DNA of 64,000 bases from Rhynchosporium graminicola (GCA_900074885.1 FJUW01000009.1:496001-560000), one strand, 5' to 3'; positions 11,443 through 23,803 are shown, counted from the first letter of the stretch. Notes: generated by a model from the letters alone, not told the origin. Translations and numbers: made by a program.

Positions 11443-14396
11443 TCAGCCCCTTGCCAACCAATTGAGCTCCTCCTTCAGTTCCCCCAGATGAGGGCTTACA
11501 GCCTCTTTGCTTCGGAGGGTCATAACAGCCCCTCGTTGCGCAACATCAATCAACTTATCATCCAACTTCACACCTTTCGCCAACCCCGCGATCAAAACGC
11601 CAAGAAATGTATCACCGACTCCATTCACACTGACCACATCCTCTAAAACCTCCGCAGCGGGAAACAAGCGCATATACACGCCCCCGATCTCCTTGCTACC
11701 ATTCGCACAACGACTCAAAATGAAGGGCGCAGAATCCGGATCTGTAAGGCGCGAATCATCTGGTTTGAGAAGAGAGGTTAGCAAAACGCCTTCGGCGCCG
11801 AGCTTGGTCAGGATGGTGGGTATGAATGGTAGGAGTTGGATGACTTGGATTGGAATGCCCTGGTCAGTCAGGTTCCTGTTCGTGATTTGCACGAAACGGT
11901 CGCGCGCGCCTGAGCTAGGGATCCCGAGCGCATCAATAGCCGTCCACCACTCCTGACTTTCGAAGAATTCGTTCTTCTTCGCTGCGGCATGCATAGCCGC
12001 CAATTCATGCTGGTTAGGCGTCGCGAGGTCGATGGTATTGTTAGGGAAGGGTTGCAGTTTCGAGGTTGAGTCTGGCTCGAAGATTAGGACTGATTTTGCG
12101 GCAGAAACGGGCTCATATGCTATCTTTGCATTTATGTTGTGGTAGTATTTGAAGAGGGCTTTGATATTTGATCTGGACCAGTTGGCGTCTACGACGACCC
12201 AATTTAGGGAGGGGGAGGAGCCGGCCATCATTAGGGGCTTAGGTGAAATAATGGCGAAGAGCGACATGTCTGCCATAGCTAAGACGAGGTCTTTCTTCTG
12301 GTCATTGATGGCTATGTATTGCGCGGTTCGGTAGGCGGTTCTGTGTGTTTCTGAGAGCTTTGAGGGTAGGGTCTTGACGCCGGATGTGTCGAGGCCTTCT
12401 TCTCCTAATGCGGATAGGACGCTTGACCCAGCCCTGAGATGATCTTAGAGAGGTAATCCGCACATCACGAATCCACTTACAGATCATCTGCAACAAAACT
12501 ACGTAGTTGTACAGCAGAATCGCCACTTGCACGATGCGCTGCAAGAGCCACATTGTGACCGACTCCACCAATAGACGGAACGATGGCCGCGATGTTTGAT
12601 GTATGCATTTGAGGCGAGTCGGAATTGGTTTGTACGCCAGCTTCCTCTAGTGGTGTGTGGTCACATGATAGATCGACTGCGACTGAACCGAAGACATATA
12701 TTGAATGCTGCCCATTATTAGAATACATGGTCTCAAGGGCCGTTGATTCTTGAGTGTGTGTACTGGCTGGAAATCTACTAGGTACATACATCGGCCCGAG
12801 TCTCTCTTTTAGGAGCTATACTTTCTTCTTGAGTATCCTCTCCGACAATTTCTGAGGACTGCCCAGTATTCTCTGGAGGCGCGCCAATCTTGTTCTGCGC
12901 TGCGGGCGGTTTGTCAACAACAGCAAACTGCTTGCCTTGGTCCGAAGCCTTGCCCCGATATTGCGGATCTTTCCCTTTACTTTAAATTGATTAGCACAAT
13001 GATGAAGGATATCGATATTGCTAGGAATTACCGTGACAGATGTCCTTGAGTCCTCCTAAGCGCGGCAAGCTGAACAGCAATTCTCGCAGCCATCGTCACA
13101 TTCGATTCAATCAACGCCTTATTTGCAGGCAAGCTGTTGCCTTTGGTGAGATCCTTGATTCTTGCAAGGATGAAAGGCGTATTTGCAGATCCGTGGAAGC
13201 CTTGTTCGGCTGCCTCTTTCACAGCTTGGTTGATGGCAATGTCGATTTCGGCTTTTGGGATCGAGAACTCGACTGGGATGGGATTGGCAAAAAGGAGTCC
13301 AGAATGCATGCCTGAGTGCCCAGAGCGGAAATTGCCTAGGACTTCTTGTGCATCTTGGAAAGTCAGTTCTTATCTCAACACTGGGTATGAATCTTACAGA
13401 TCATCGAAGCGGCCTCTCTGGCATTGTAAAATACCGCGTGACTCTTTACTCCACTATCCCGAGTGTAGAAAGCTGGAAAGTCGATATCGCCAATCCTCCC
13501 ATCGGCGAAAGTGCAAACGGTAGCTCCTTGCGTCTCAAGATATTCCAGAGTCCGAGGAATGTCCAAGAAGCTCTTGCAGCCACTAGCGACAACCGCAATT
13601 GGCGTCCTACCGAGCTCAGTGAGGTCGGCAGAGATGTCCATGCTGTCTTCACCGCCGCGGTGAACACCGCCTAGACCCCCGGTTCCGAAGACTTTGATCC
13701 CAGATCGGTAGGCGAGAATCATCGTTGCTGACACAGTAGTGCCGCCGGTGTATTCTCTTCCCAAAAGTCCCTACATTGATTAGTAAAAGAGACCTCCGTG
13801 GAAGTCATTGACTCATATAATCTTACGTTTCCAAGTATGTAGGGAAGATCTCTTCTCGACACCTTCATAGTATCCGGCTTTCCCGCGGAGGAAGCAAGTT
13901 CAATGACCTCCTCTTTTGTCATACCAATTCTGGCTTTCCCCTTCAAGATACCAATAGTCGCGGGCACAGCTCCATTGCTGCGCACAATCTCTTCCAAACC
14001 CAACGCAAGATCGACGTTTGCAGGGTAAGGAAATCCATGGGTATAAATTGTAGACTCAAGAGCGACTACCGGCTGATTTGAACCCAAAGCAGTGCTTACC
14101 TCGCTTGCTAGCTGTAAGACACGACTATCTGGGGATGTGTGCTTGAATATCGGCATCGGCATTTGGAAAGTCGCAGGTCTCGGGCCGTACGGATGATATT
14201 GAACGCGCCGTACAGATGTCGATTCATACCTGCGATGTCCCTTACAAGCTGTGGGATCTGAAGATGTTACAGCTGATTGGCCGAGAATAGTGTATAGTCT
14301 CCTATGTTGAAGACCAAATAGGGGGACTCTCGAGATTCGTGCCACCGCTCCTGAACATCCTGCAAAAACACCACGTGGTGTCGTCATATTCCTCAT
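11443..14396 (-). CDS. Bifunctional pseudouridine-5'-phosphate glycosidase / PfkB pseudouridine kinase
   Basis: Six exons join exactly (14396-13827, 13770-13398, 13353-13032, 12979-12790, 12707-12481, 12433-11443) to give 890 aa. The N-terminal half is an IndA/PsuG-like glycosidase: [20 protein letters not shown] carries the E of the active-site 'ALEST' motif; [20 protein letters not shown] and [20 protein letters not shown] include the candidate catalytic lysine; GLLFANPIP follows. A Pro/Glu-rich linker (about residues 425-485) leads to a PfkB kinase starting [13 protein letters not shown] and ending with NGVGDTF, whose aspartate (D835) is the expected base. In bacteria the two activities phosphorylate pseudouridine and then cleave it to uracil and ribose-5-phosphate; fungi fuse them. 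I chose ATG 14396 (a second ATG is 9 nt on). The frame opens upstream only from a TTG. The Arg-rich start, up to about RRLYTILG, resembles a mitochondrial targeting sequence. Confidence 0.92.
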
Positions 14397-14904
14397 TCTA
14401 GCCTTGGCATCACGGTCTGTCAAACAAGTCAATGTCGAACCCAACTGGAGGTGCTTGACTGGACCTTTATCCTGTCTCAAAGTTGAGATATCACGTGTTG
14501 AATAGTTTTAAGCTCCAGCCACACCTTCCACAGCCACAACTAAATCTGGACGTCAGTTCAATCTGTTATACATTTTTTCTCAACTCTAATTTACCAGTTC
14601 ACACCTTCGAAGCTTTACAGCAATCAAATTTCGGAATAACGGCATGTCAAATCCTGCAGGTATGTCCTGGCAATCAAATGCCTGGACGTAGGGATGTATG
14701 ATCGCCCTAACACGCTGTTTTGTCGATACGAAATACAGGTGATTAGATCTTCTTTTGTGCATAATATTGCTGTTAATATAGTAAAATATTCCCCTCGCGA
14801 CTACTCCACCGCTCATTATATATATCCGTCACTCTACCTTCTTCTCTTCGATTCTCTTTCATATTTCTCCCTAATTTCTGAATCTCTTTAATAAAACACA
14901 AAAC
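14397..14904. promoter_or_regulatory. Shared divergent intergenic region (508 bp)
   Basis: It separates the minus-strand pseudouridine enzyme from the plus-strand GPI-type protein, so both promoters should lie here. TATA-like 'tatatat' occurs at about 14816, roughly 90 bp before ATG 14905, with a pyrimidine-rich tract between. No specific operator can be named. Confidence 0.45.
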
Positions 14905-15787
14905 ATGTTGGTTCCGTCCCTCATTGCTACGGCGCTCCTAGTGAGAAGTATCACAGCGCAAGAAATCGTCAACGGCCAAATCTCCACACCTGGAATCGCA
15001 ATCATCGACTCCCCACAGCCCAACACGCCTCTTGGTGGTGGTAAGTTTATTCTATTCTCCTATTGCACCCATTCTCCTTTTCGTCCGACCTGATCGCCCT
15101 TCTGCTACACTTCAAAAGCTAACAGTCACCAGACACCCTCCACATCGCCATCGACATCTCCTCAAATGGGCAGCTCCAACTCCCACCCTACCCCGACAAT
15201 GCGCCCTCCTCCATCCACAACATCACCCTCTTCCTCACCAGCTATACAACTGGAAAGAACTTCACCATCACAAATGGCACCTCGAGCGCCGGAGGAGATA
15301 TTATGACGCAAGAGCCAGGGAGTACTGTGAAGCATGTGAACTGGGTTTGGCCGGATTGTTTTGTGGCAGATGGCGCGCATGTAAATAATGATGCCGCGAA
15401 GGGAATTTACAATGTAAGCACCAAGACTGAGAGAGGGGAGGTTGGGTTGCCGAGGGACATAGGAGAGGGGGAGCTGACCAAAAATAGATTTCCATCCACC
15501 AAAACTTCAGACTCAATGGCACAGATCTTTACACAATTTTCGAACTGCCCATCAGAATTACAAACTCCATTTCCTCTACCTCCTCACGCCCATCTTGCGA
15601 TAGTCTGACTAATCCACTTTTGGATCAGGCGAGTCTGAATGCCTCTGCCAATAGCTTCACGAGGATTCCTGGGACGCCGATTCAGGGCGGTGGGAAGGAC
15701 GGAACTAGCGGTGCAGGTATGGTGGACTGGAGGACGAGTGGGCATTGGGTTTGGATGGGAGTGTTCGTCTTGGTGGTTTGTATTTAG
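14905..15787 (+). CDS. Secreted, probably GPI-anchored hypothetical protein, 238 aa
   Basis: Exons 14905-15040, 15133-15413 and 15488-15787 join in frame. The protein starts MLVPSLIATALLVRSITAQE, a signal peptide with cleavage likely after ITA. The mature body contains GIAIIDSPQPNTPLGGDTLH, then IHNITLFLTSYTTGKNFTIT, EPGSTVKHVNWVWPDCF and ISIHQNFRLNGTDLYTIFEL. There are several N-x-T/S glycosylation sites and two Cys in conserved-looking spots (PDC and PSCDSL). The C-terminus is a small-residue stretch (GGGKDGTSGAG) followed by WRTSGHWVWMGVFVLVVCI, the usual shape of a GPI attachment signal. The pattern resembles a conserved fungal cell-surface family of unknown role. Placement at the plasma membrane or wall is inference from the two signals. 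Confidence 0.82.
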
Positions 15788-15984
15788 GGATAGGATCTGT
15801 GACATAATTGATTACGCTACACGTCCTTTGTGTTTGGCGAATACGTTCGAGACCATCTGGCGTTCCACCCGAAAATCTCTCTGTTTTGCCCTTCTCGCTA
15901 AGGATTGTTGTTGAGCTTCATCTCCCTACCAAAGTCCGCAAAAGTATCTGAGAGCACACTCTGGTAGGTCCCGATAGCCTTAGT

Positions 15985-16430
15985 ATCCTGCGATCGAGTG
16001 TAAAGATGAATCTGCGCCAACAGCATATTTGCTTGAACTCCTACACCACCGGGTCATGCGTAACAGATCGTTCTGAGCTTGTGGCAGTGCACTATCAGTG
16101 AGCATGGAGCTACGAGCTGCCACACAATCGAGCTAAAGTGGGATTAAGGCTTGTTTCTGAATGAATACCTAACTACATAGATCATTCGTGCCTCGATGAG
16201 ATTGTTACGCATTTCGAGTTGCATGATCTCCGTCATGTGGGATTACTCCCGGTTCTTCGGCGTTAGATCTATTCTACTCCTCCTCAAAGCTAGTCCCCTG
16301 ATCCTTGCCTCCAAGCATCTATGAGTTCAAGATATTCATTACCATTTCGCGCCCCTCCGTCTTCTTGCTGGGCAAGTGCAATACTCTCTTTAGCCTCTTC
16401 CCTTGCTTGCAGAAGCTCTTCTGGAAAAAA
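15985..16430 (-). pseudogene. Possible degraded coding sequence
   Basis: Three minus-strand stretches look coding but cannot be joined cleanly. They read PEELLQAREEAKESIALAQQ (about 16425-16300, ending at TAG), MQLEMRNNLIEARMIY (about 16220-16175), and LDCVAARSSMLTDSALPQAQ continuing through LLRMTRWCRSSSKYAVGADS to a TAA near 15985. The helical, Ala/Leu-rich character resembles a repeat-helix protein (TPR-like), but I cannot name it. A GTAGTT...TTTAG intron between the second and third parts is plausible. A weakly similar stretch occurs around 18050-18130 on the same strand. This is most likely a decayed gene. Confidence 0.3.
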
Positions 16431-16848
16431 GTCATCTTATCAAAGGCTGATTTCATCCGAAACTAGGGCGGCTCGGGACTATCTTTGAATTAGCACGTCT
16501 AGTCTCCGGAGGTGAAGGATCTACTTCTCCTTGTGCTAACGTCCAGGTGGGCACTAATACGATAGTAAGCTCAGGTGTTTATATAGTAGGTAGTTGGAAC
16601 AATGCCATCAGACGCCAAGAACCGCGCGTCAGACTCTTCTAATGCGGAATATCGTTCATATTTGATATAACATACGGGGCTAGGTTTGTTGATTTATGTT
16701 CTGAACTATCTCCAGGAAAGCCTCTATGCAAACATGACGTGCGACAGCTCATACAAGCACGCGTCAACAATCTATCATATGCAATACATACGCCCATTGT
16801 ATCGATCATTGATTTGATTAGCTCTCAGGGCTCCTTCCCCCGCCAATT

Positions 16849-17226
16849 CTACTCGACATCGGCACTCTTGTCTTCATTAGCCTGCTTCGATGTAAACTTA
16901 CCCCATGCGTCATTAAACGAGTATTTCGAAGACATCCAGGTGGCCAGTAGATAGCCAAGATACATAGATTTGATCGTTTCCTGGTAAATCATTCGATAGA
17001 CTTGGCTTGAGACGGAAGAAGAATGAATATGGAGATCGACTGTGAATGGTCGAAAATTATTGATGATATCGAATAGCGATTTACAGGTAAGACCTAGACA
17101 AGCGTTCGAAACAGGATCCGAGAACTCCTTGCAGATATATAGGATCATTTCCACTGGAAGATCAAATAGGTGAATCGTGGATATGATCGTTATTGATTTA
17201 TCTTGTAAGACTTTCGGCGGATTCTC
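16849..17226 (-). pseudogene. F-box-like relic, second local copy
   Basis: The frame is open from just after a TGA near 17229 to TAG at 16849-16851, without an ATG before the conserved start. It reads STIHLFDLPVEMILYICKEF and CLGLTCKSLFDIINNF, then YLGYLLATWMSSKYSFNDAW and GKFTSKQANEDKSADVE. This parallels the plus-strand frame at 1466-1963 along its length: DLP(I/V)E, CLGLT, LG(H/Y)LL(T/A)TWM, F(N)xAWGKF, EVE/DVE. The stop falls where the first copy continues, and the bases after it still encode N-W-R as in the partner, so the TAG looks like a nonsense mutation. Both copies lack a start, suggesting either a shared short first exon or decay of both. The family is F-box; targets are unknown. 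Confidence 0.5.
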
Positions 17227-17229
17227 TCA

Positions 17230-18290
17230 GTTCGATCTTACGAGAGACTCCGCCAGTAGACCTGACGTCGAAGCAAGGAGAAGGATCTTGTGATCCACAA
17301 ATTCTACATCCTTTTGTCCTTGATGGTATCTCGTATATATTCCCACGGGTTCCCTACTCGAGCCTGGCAGGAGGGATGCTGTCATGATGACTTTTAGCAA
17401 ACGCTAACGGAAAGAGCTTGAACTGGCGGACTTGAATTTTGACGGATCTTTGGAAAATATGACTGGAAAGAGGACCTGGGGCTTACTTATCGCGGGCAAG
17501 TAAGTTGGTAAGTCGTGAGACATTTGATTATTTGGCCTTCAATGCTTAGACCTGGCTCGGGCTGTCGAATGGGATTTGATATAAGCGGAGAGTGACGTCG
17601 AGATGAAAGTTGAAACAAACTGGCAGATTGTTGGTTTACTACTTTCTCCACATAAATAGCTACCTGACTCAGTATCTACAGAGAGTAGCTGACCATTGAG
17701 TACGCGCTCTCAACATGGGAAAGTCTGTATCATCATTCCTCGCGAATCTCTAGCCTAACGGGGTTTTAGCATAATTACTTACCTTAATCTGGGATTAGGG
17801 TACACGCTATCAAATTAGTGCAATGAAATCTTCAGTGGTGACAGCACAATTAGTAGTCGCGGGGAAGAGATGGATTTGAGTGGTTGGAGGGAACACTGGG
17901 AGAGTTTTCCGCGCGAGGATAATTCATGGTGGTTTGGTATCGGTGTATGGGTTCTGTGAATTTGAATGCCTGGATATGTATGGAATCACTTTTGGGGCAG
18001 AATTTTCATCATCACTCTTTACGTTCTCGCTTTCTTGCTCAGGATTGTCATTCAACTACTACTCCTCTCTGAAATCTCGAGAGATATCTGGAAGTACACT
18101 CGAATCTCAATAACCTTAATATCCCCTTGTGCAGCAACCTATGCCTATGCGCCAATGGCACGCTGACTTAGGAAGCGAACACTATCGAACTCTCCATAGC
18201 AAAGCAACAGACTGTGACAACCCAGTGGCAGTGCAGCCCCCAAATGCCAGATCTGCAGTTCGTCCATAATTCGAGAAGAACTACGAAGTG
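17230..18290. other. Intergenic, no supported gene
   Basis: No intact frame of coding character. The stretch about 18050-18290 has weak minus-strand similarity to the degraded sequence at 15985-16430, including 'AQGDIKVIEIRVYFQISLEI', interrupted by stops. Confidence 0.35.
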
Positions 18291-18859
18291 CTAAACCAGC
18301 TGCCAGCCATTAGCTTGTGCATCAAGGCTGTAGAGGCGCTTTCCAAGTTGAACATTCTCATTCGTCAGCTTCTGGATGCGTTGACCTTGTTGTTGAATAA
18401 CATGATCTCTTGAGCGGATCTGTTCAGCCTGTTGTTGAAGAAGTTCCTCCTGTCTCTGGACGAGTGCGATTTGTCGTTGGGCATCCTCCTCCTGGCTTCG
18501 AAGGCTTGCATCAGAGCGTTGAACGGGCATAGCTCCTTGGACCAGGTTCGAATTGACGGATACACGTGCAGATGAAGCGCCGGCGATAGCCTCTGAACGA
18601 GCCATGCGAATCAGATGATAGAGCTTCGAAATGAGGTTTCCAAAAGCTAGGAGAGCTTGAGGGAACAGTGGGTCATTGATAGCAGGGAGTTTCGGATAGT
18701 ACTTGAGGCGTGAGGAAAACTCGTTGATGGCCTATATTTAGGTTGCTGTTAGGATAGTTTTTTTTAAGGAGTGGGGATAGTACGAACGGTAGCATGGTCA
18801 GTTGGGCTGAGACTGTCAATCAGAGTTGGAGGACCTTGTCCAGCTAAGGTGGACGCCAT
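18291..18859 (-). CDS. Small coiled-coil hypothetical protein, 170 aa
   Basis: Two exons (18859-18788 and 18731-18291) join phase 0. The donor would be GTTCGT, an uncommon but accepted fungal variant, and the acceptor TATAG. The product begins MASTLAGQGPPTLIDSLSPT, continues AINEFSSRLKYYPKLPAIND and FPQALLAFGNLISKLYHLIR, then has a Gln/Glu/Arg-rich heptad region, EEDAQRQIALVQRQEELLQQ through IQKLTNENVQLGKRLYSLDA, which should form a coiled coil over about residues 105-160. There is no signal peptide or transmembrane helix. It may be a scaffold or subunit of a complex; I do not recognise a family. If the intron is wrong, translation could begin at M66 (ATG at 18605) giving 104 aa. Confidence 0.55.
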
Positions 18860-19523
18860 GATGAGAGATGAGATCCTGCGTGACGTGGGAGTCTGGGAGA
18901 TTAGCAGGATAGAATATTGATCTCGAAGAGAGAATAGTACCTTTTACTAAAGACGTTGTGCTGTATAGAAGACTCGAACGATTATGGATAGTAGGTTAGC
19001 TGGTGGATGAAAGAGAGAGGATAAATTAATTGTAGAATTCGAAGAGAGCACAGGGTCGTGGGGTGAATGTTTTACAATTATTATCACGTGGTTATTGAGA
19101 GCGTCCACAGGTTCGAGGTGAAAGTAGCTTAAAAAGCTATGATGAATTCGAGGTGAAATTAGCCTCAAGGGCTAGCAGAGGTGGGTCACCTTGATGTAAG
19201 GTGAATTCGAATGCAAAAGCTTGGATAGAGGACTTACGCCCATTTCTTAGATCAACCCAGGAATAAAAAAACATGCAGGATTATAATGAACTGTAAATGG
19301 AACTTGCTTTGAAATCAAATGCGGTTATCACCATTTCATTTGACAAACTTGAACATGACAAGATCCTAGGCTTAGGGACGGATATAGGCCATAAACAGGT
19401 CAACCTTCCGAAAACTAGAGCTGATATTTCCAAGAAGATTTCTACATTTGTGCCGATGGCACAAGAACAGTTGAGCTGCAATCATATCAGTACTTCCCTC
19501 TTACAACTTACATACTCACAAAC
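18860..19523. other. Intergenic, no supported gene
   Basis: Promoter side of the coiled-coil protein at left and 3' flank of the SDR gene at right. A phrase 'gaattcgaggtgaaa-tagc' is repeated loosely near 19110 and 19145. No coding frame. Confidence 0.4.
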
Positions 19524-20741
19524 TTACGCGCTCTCTTCGTTTTCCTTTTCCTTCTCACCTTCCTTCCACTTTTCCACGTCAATGACTTGTCTCCCGTGCC
19601 ACTTCGTCATAATATTTTCTCCCTTCGATCTCAACCTCAATTGATACCAATGCGGAAATCCTCTCAAGAAAGTCAACGTAGTTCCGAAGCCCGGAATGAT
19701 AACTTGTGCACTATGACCCGCCAAGACCTTCACTACAATCGCTTCGGCCACCGTCTCAGGTTCCAAGGTCGGCACCAAAAATTTCGACTCGTTGTTGTAG
19801 CCCTGAAAGAGTGGAGTCTTGGTGTAGCCTTGGTTGATGACAATAGTGCGGACCTTCGGCGCGCCGTATCGGGTCTTGAGTTCAGCTGTAAGTCCTTCGT
19901 GGAAAGAAAGCGCGGCAGCTTTAGATGCACCGTAGTCGACCATGTTTGGCACAGTCACGTAGGCTGCGAATGAAGCTACGGTTACGATAATGCCGTGATT
20001 GGCTTTTACCATTGCAGGAACAAATTCTTTGGCCATCCAGTAATGCGCCAGGGTATTAACGTCAAATGTAAAACGGACATCTTTTTCTGTGGCGTCGAGT
20101 ATACTCTTCCCGCGGGCAACGCCGGCGTTGTTGATGAGAACTGTGGGCTCGCCGACATCCTTTCGGATCTGGGCTGCGACAGAGGCAATAGTTGATGGGG
20201 AAGTGATATCGCACTTGTAGTAGTGAACATTTGAAGCTACAATATTTGTCAGTCCTGCAAAATACATACGCATCCCATTGAAGAATCTCACATACCGGTC
20301 TCGAAAGTCATAGGAATAACATCCAAAACCACGACCTTGATCATCTTCTCCGCCAACAGCTTCACAACCTCTCCACCAATACCTCCAGCACCGCCTGTAA
20401 TCAGAACGATCTCCTTGTTCCAATCATACGTATCTGAGGTCCAGTTATCGAGGACACCTCTATCGAGATAGTTAGATGCCCAGCGTGCGAGTCCGAAGTA
20501 GAAGAGCTTGCGAATTCGTGAGAAGGCTGTCTCGTGGAGAATTGCCAGGTCGGAACCTTGCTTGGTGTAGCGTGCGAGGAGGAGGAATGCCAGTGTGAAG
20601 GCGGGGTTGAGTGCGGTCTTCTTGATAAAGCGCCCGATGGGTTCGCTGGTCAGACCTGGTATTGGTGAGATGGATGAGCTTTGCTAGTGTACATGTAGGT
20701 TTCTTACCTTCTCGTGGGAGCCATCCATTGTGCATAGGCAT
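19524..20741 (-). CDS. Short-chain dehydrogenase/reductase with N-terminal membrane anchor
   Basis: Exons 20741-20708, 20655-20296 and 20236-19524 join exactly to 368 aa. Residues about 30-40 form a hydrophobic helix (FTLAFLLLARY) ahead of the Rossmann domain. The NAD(P)-binding motif is TGGAGGIG at 98-105, followed by VVVLDVIP, whose Asp favours NAD(H). NNAG lies at 167-170, and the catalytic set is S220 (VTVASFAAY), Y233 and K237 (YGASK). The tail is Lys/Glu-rich and ends KEKENEESA. The layout, anchor plus classical SDR, fits the SDR16C-like group of retinol, 17-beta-hydroxysteroid or fatty-alcohol dehydrogenases on ER or lipid-droplet membranes. The substrate is unknown. All key residues are present, so the enzyme should be active. 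A second in-frame ATG lies 6 nt downstream. Confidence 0.9.
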
Positions 20742-23700
20742 CTTGATATACCGTTTCTCGGTGACCTGTTGGTTTCTGAGTGTCTGAAATGCTATACTCG
20801 ATAATGCAGATTCTTGGTATGGAAATAGGAGCTCGAGATGCTCCAGTATTACATGGAATGAGATAAAAAGATTTGAATGGGGATCAAGGATTGATAAGGA
20901 GCTCAATCAATCCCAGCCCTAACTTCAGCCATAGCTCTTCTCCCCATAACCAAAGATTACCTATCGTTTCGGCCCCGGCCTTCTAACTCTAACTTTATTT
21001 GGACCGCATTCCTGGGGTAAGGTATGCCATGTGTCTGCATTTGGGCCGAGGTGCTAGCTCAAATGAGGGGTAGTAGCGCTAACCGAGCCGCGGTTTTGAA
21101 GCACATGGTAATTCTAGCCGAAATAGGACTGCACGGCCACCGCCTTACAGTACATGAGGATCTGGACGATGCCCAAGGGAGAGGAACATTTGAAACCGGG
21201 ATATTCCGTAACATACGGGCAAAGTAACTAAATCAATACCTATCTGTACACTTTGGCTTTAATAAAGGTTCGCCAAAATCTCTTCTGCTGTGTCCAAGAA
21301 CTGACCGGATTCTTATCAACTCTAACTTATGTATCCGTTTCCTCATCTATTCGAAGTGCCATTCTCTATGAAGACTCCCAGTTGGGCCAGTTCTAATCAT
21401 AATTCTAGCACTTAAGTCGTTGAAGTCATCTAACGCTTCCAAGATACCAAGTGAAGGCCGATGCCGAGAAAGGAAATATATCATCGAAATACACAGCGTT
21501 TAAAGGGCGTTTCATCAAAGTATTCCTCGTCACAATTTGCTTTGCGAAGCTATACTTCGCAATAATATTAAAGGCTAGTTCTTTCAAGACCCCAAGGGAT
21601 TCAAAAACTGTTTTATCAACTGTGGAACAGATTTCTACATCGTAACCTTATCTGGAATGGTGGTCCTGGATTCCACAATGAAGACTCGTTTCACTTTAGA
21701 GTTGACTGATACTCTACTAACTTACAGCTTCTACGACCTCGCTTTGCATTGGAACTATTGACTTAACGTACTGTCAACCTCGCTTCGTCTCGAGCTCTAA
21801 TAAGCGAAGAACTCTAACTCTAGGTAGATAATGTAGGCCTGTCCTCAAAGCGACAAGATGAAACGACAATTTTACAATATACCTATTAGAGGAATCTCTA
21901 CGAAACTGGAAAAATATATGGGAGCGCAAATTCAATTTTGTAAGAATGTTGAATAGTCCTCCTGGGAAAAACCGACTCTTTATTATATATCGCACTATAT
22001 ATCTGCAGACCAGTCGAATTTCTTTTTACCAAGCAAGACCTTAGCTACTGGTCAAAAAAAGAACACTATAATCCGCTAGAATTACCCCCAATTTCGGTTC
22101 GTATGAAAGACGAGGTCGTTTCTCGATTACCTGTTTCTAATATCTCGTCACTTTTAGATGAAATAGTATTTGGCCCAGTCTCGCTAGGAGGACATTACGC
22201 TGACTTGAGCCTAACAAGCGTATACAGACGTATAACTTCCCGATCCTCAAGTTCGGCAAACACCTCATTGGCCAGCACGACGGACGGCAGGTGATAATGT
22301 GTAACCACACTCTGCCATGTCAAGGCAAAACCTCAGAATTTTGCTTTTTATCCGAACTCGCTCCGTCCAACTTTGGTCGATCGTGCGTCTGCAATAGATT
22401 GCGATTATAATATATGCATTTTCGAGGGCTTTATCTGCATCGGATGCTTTAGACGTCGGTGAAGGTAATTCGATTTATGTGGCGAAAGTTGCCGGTTTTT
22501 CTTGCATCTCCTTGTCCCAGCCTAGCGAATACCACTTTACATAATGAGCTTGTTGAGAAATTCAAATTATCTTTTGCCAATTTAAGCATCGAGCGAATCC
22601 TCAGTGTCGCTGCATCGAAATATTCGCACATGGTCCTCAAGTGATGGGCGGCTGAATCATGAAGGTTGTCGAAGGAGCCTTGAGAACTATTTTGGCTTAG
22701 CAGCCTTCTTTTGGACATGTTCCCCGCCTCTCTGCTGATTGGAATCTCGCTATTTCTTGATCGTCGATGGTACACCCTCTTTTCTGTCACATATGTCAAG
22801 TGAAGGAAGCTAGGATATGCGCCCACTTAAAATTGATTACTTCACCATTACAACACACCAGCTAATGTCCTTCCCGGCTTGTCTTTGGACATAGCCTTGT
22901 TCCATCTATTTCTATATGACTGCGGTACTCAAAACACAGCCGCCTAGTGACGAGTGAAATTGGGTCGGAAAGAGGCTGTGCTGCTGCAGTTTCCTGCTAG
23001 GGGTTTCTCCATTAATTGTATATGAAGCAGTAACTTCCCTCAGCCGCCTCCATGTTCATAACCCTTCTAATTGGCAATTTTTTCCAAGTGTACGGAGAGA
23101 ATAACACGCCGTCTCGATAGAAGACCAGGTATGTTCCTTCAATACGTTCCGTTCTTCTCAATACGTCCTGGTCAAACTTTGTTCTGACTTCCTGCTGAGC
23201 AATACTCTGGGAAAATCCTTGGCACACCTCAAGAAGCATAAACTAATCTTAGATATTTATCTACTCATTCGTTATCATTTAAGATCGTCCTGATAAAATC
23301 TGGTCCCCTATCCTTCCTTACGGAAAACAAAACAAGCAAGGTCAAATGTACCGCATTCGGCTTACGCAACGAATGGGGACGGCCGATGAAGAGTGTCAGG
23401 CAAAGGCATACACTTGGAAGTGAGGCGAACGGTGCGGGGCAAAATTATGATGCCCTCTTCACAAAGGCCACGATAGAAGGGATAAGATGTGTTGGCCTGA
23501 GCTACGAGGGAAGCAGTTTCAATCATCAGCCTTCCTGAAAGCCGCACACTACGATAAAAGTCATTGGGCCACCAGCAATTCATGGTCGCACTTGCGTGGT
23601 TTGCAATGTTTCGCGTCCTGAAAGAGTCTTATAGTACGTTGGTACCATATATGAGAAACCGAATTAGTAAAGCTGGCTTCGAAGACCATCGACAGGTTTT

Positions 23701-23803
23701 TCGAATGATTTCGCCATCCAAGCAAAGACCCAGTTCCGAAATGAATTCACCTCTAATATACTTGCATCTGTGACAAAATTAACATACGGTGTCCGAATCT
23801 TGA
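20742..23803. other. Long gene-poor stretch, no supported gene
   Basis: Several frames of 60-125 codons exist, the longest at 22449-22826 on the minus strand, but none has an ATG-led, motif-bearing product. The section about 21240-22100 is AT-rich with many stops. I see no RNA gene or terminal repeats. Confidence 0.4.

Noticed and set aside
14397..14480. Extended N-terminus of the pseudouridine enzyme from 14480
   Set aside because: That frame begins with TTG; the first ATG is 14396 and gives a better leader.
22449..22826. 125-codon minus-strand frame as a gene
   Set aside because: No recognisable motif, biased composition or splice partner; similar lengths are expected by chance in this stretch.
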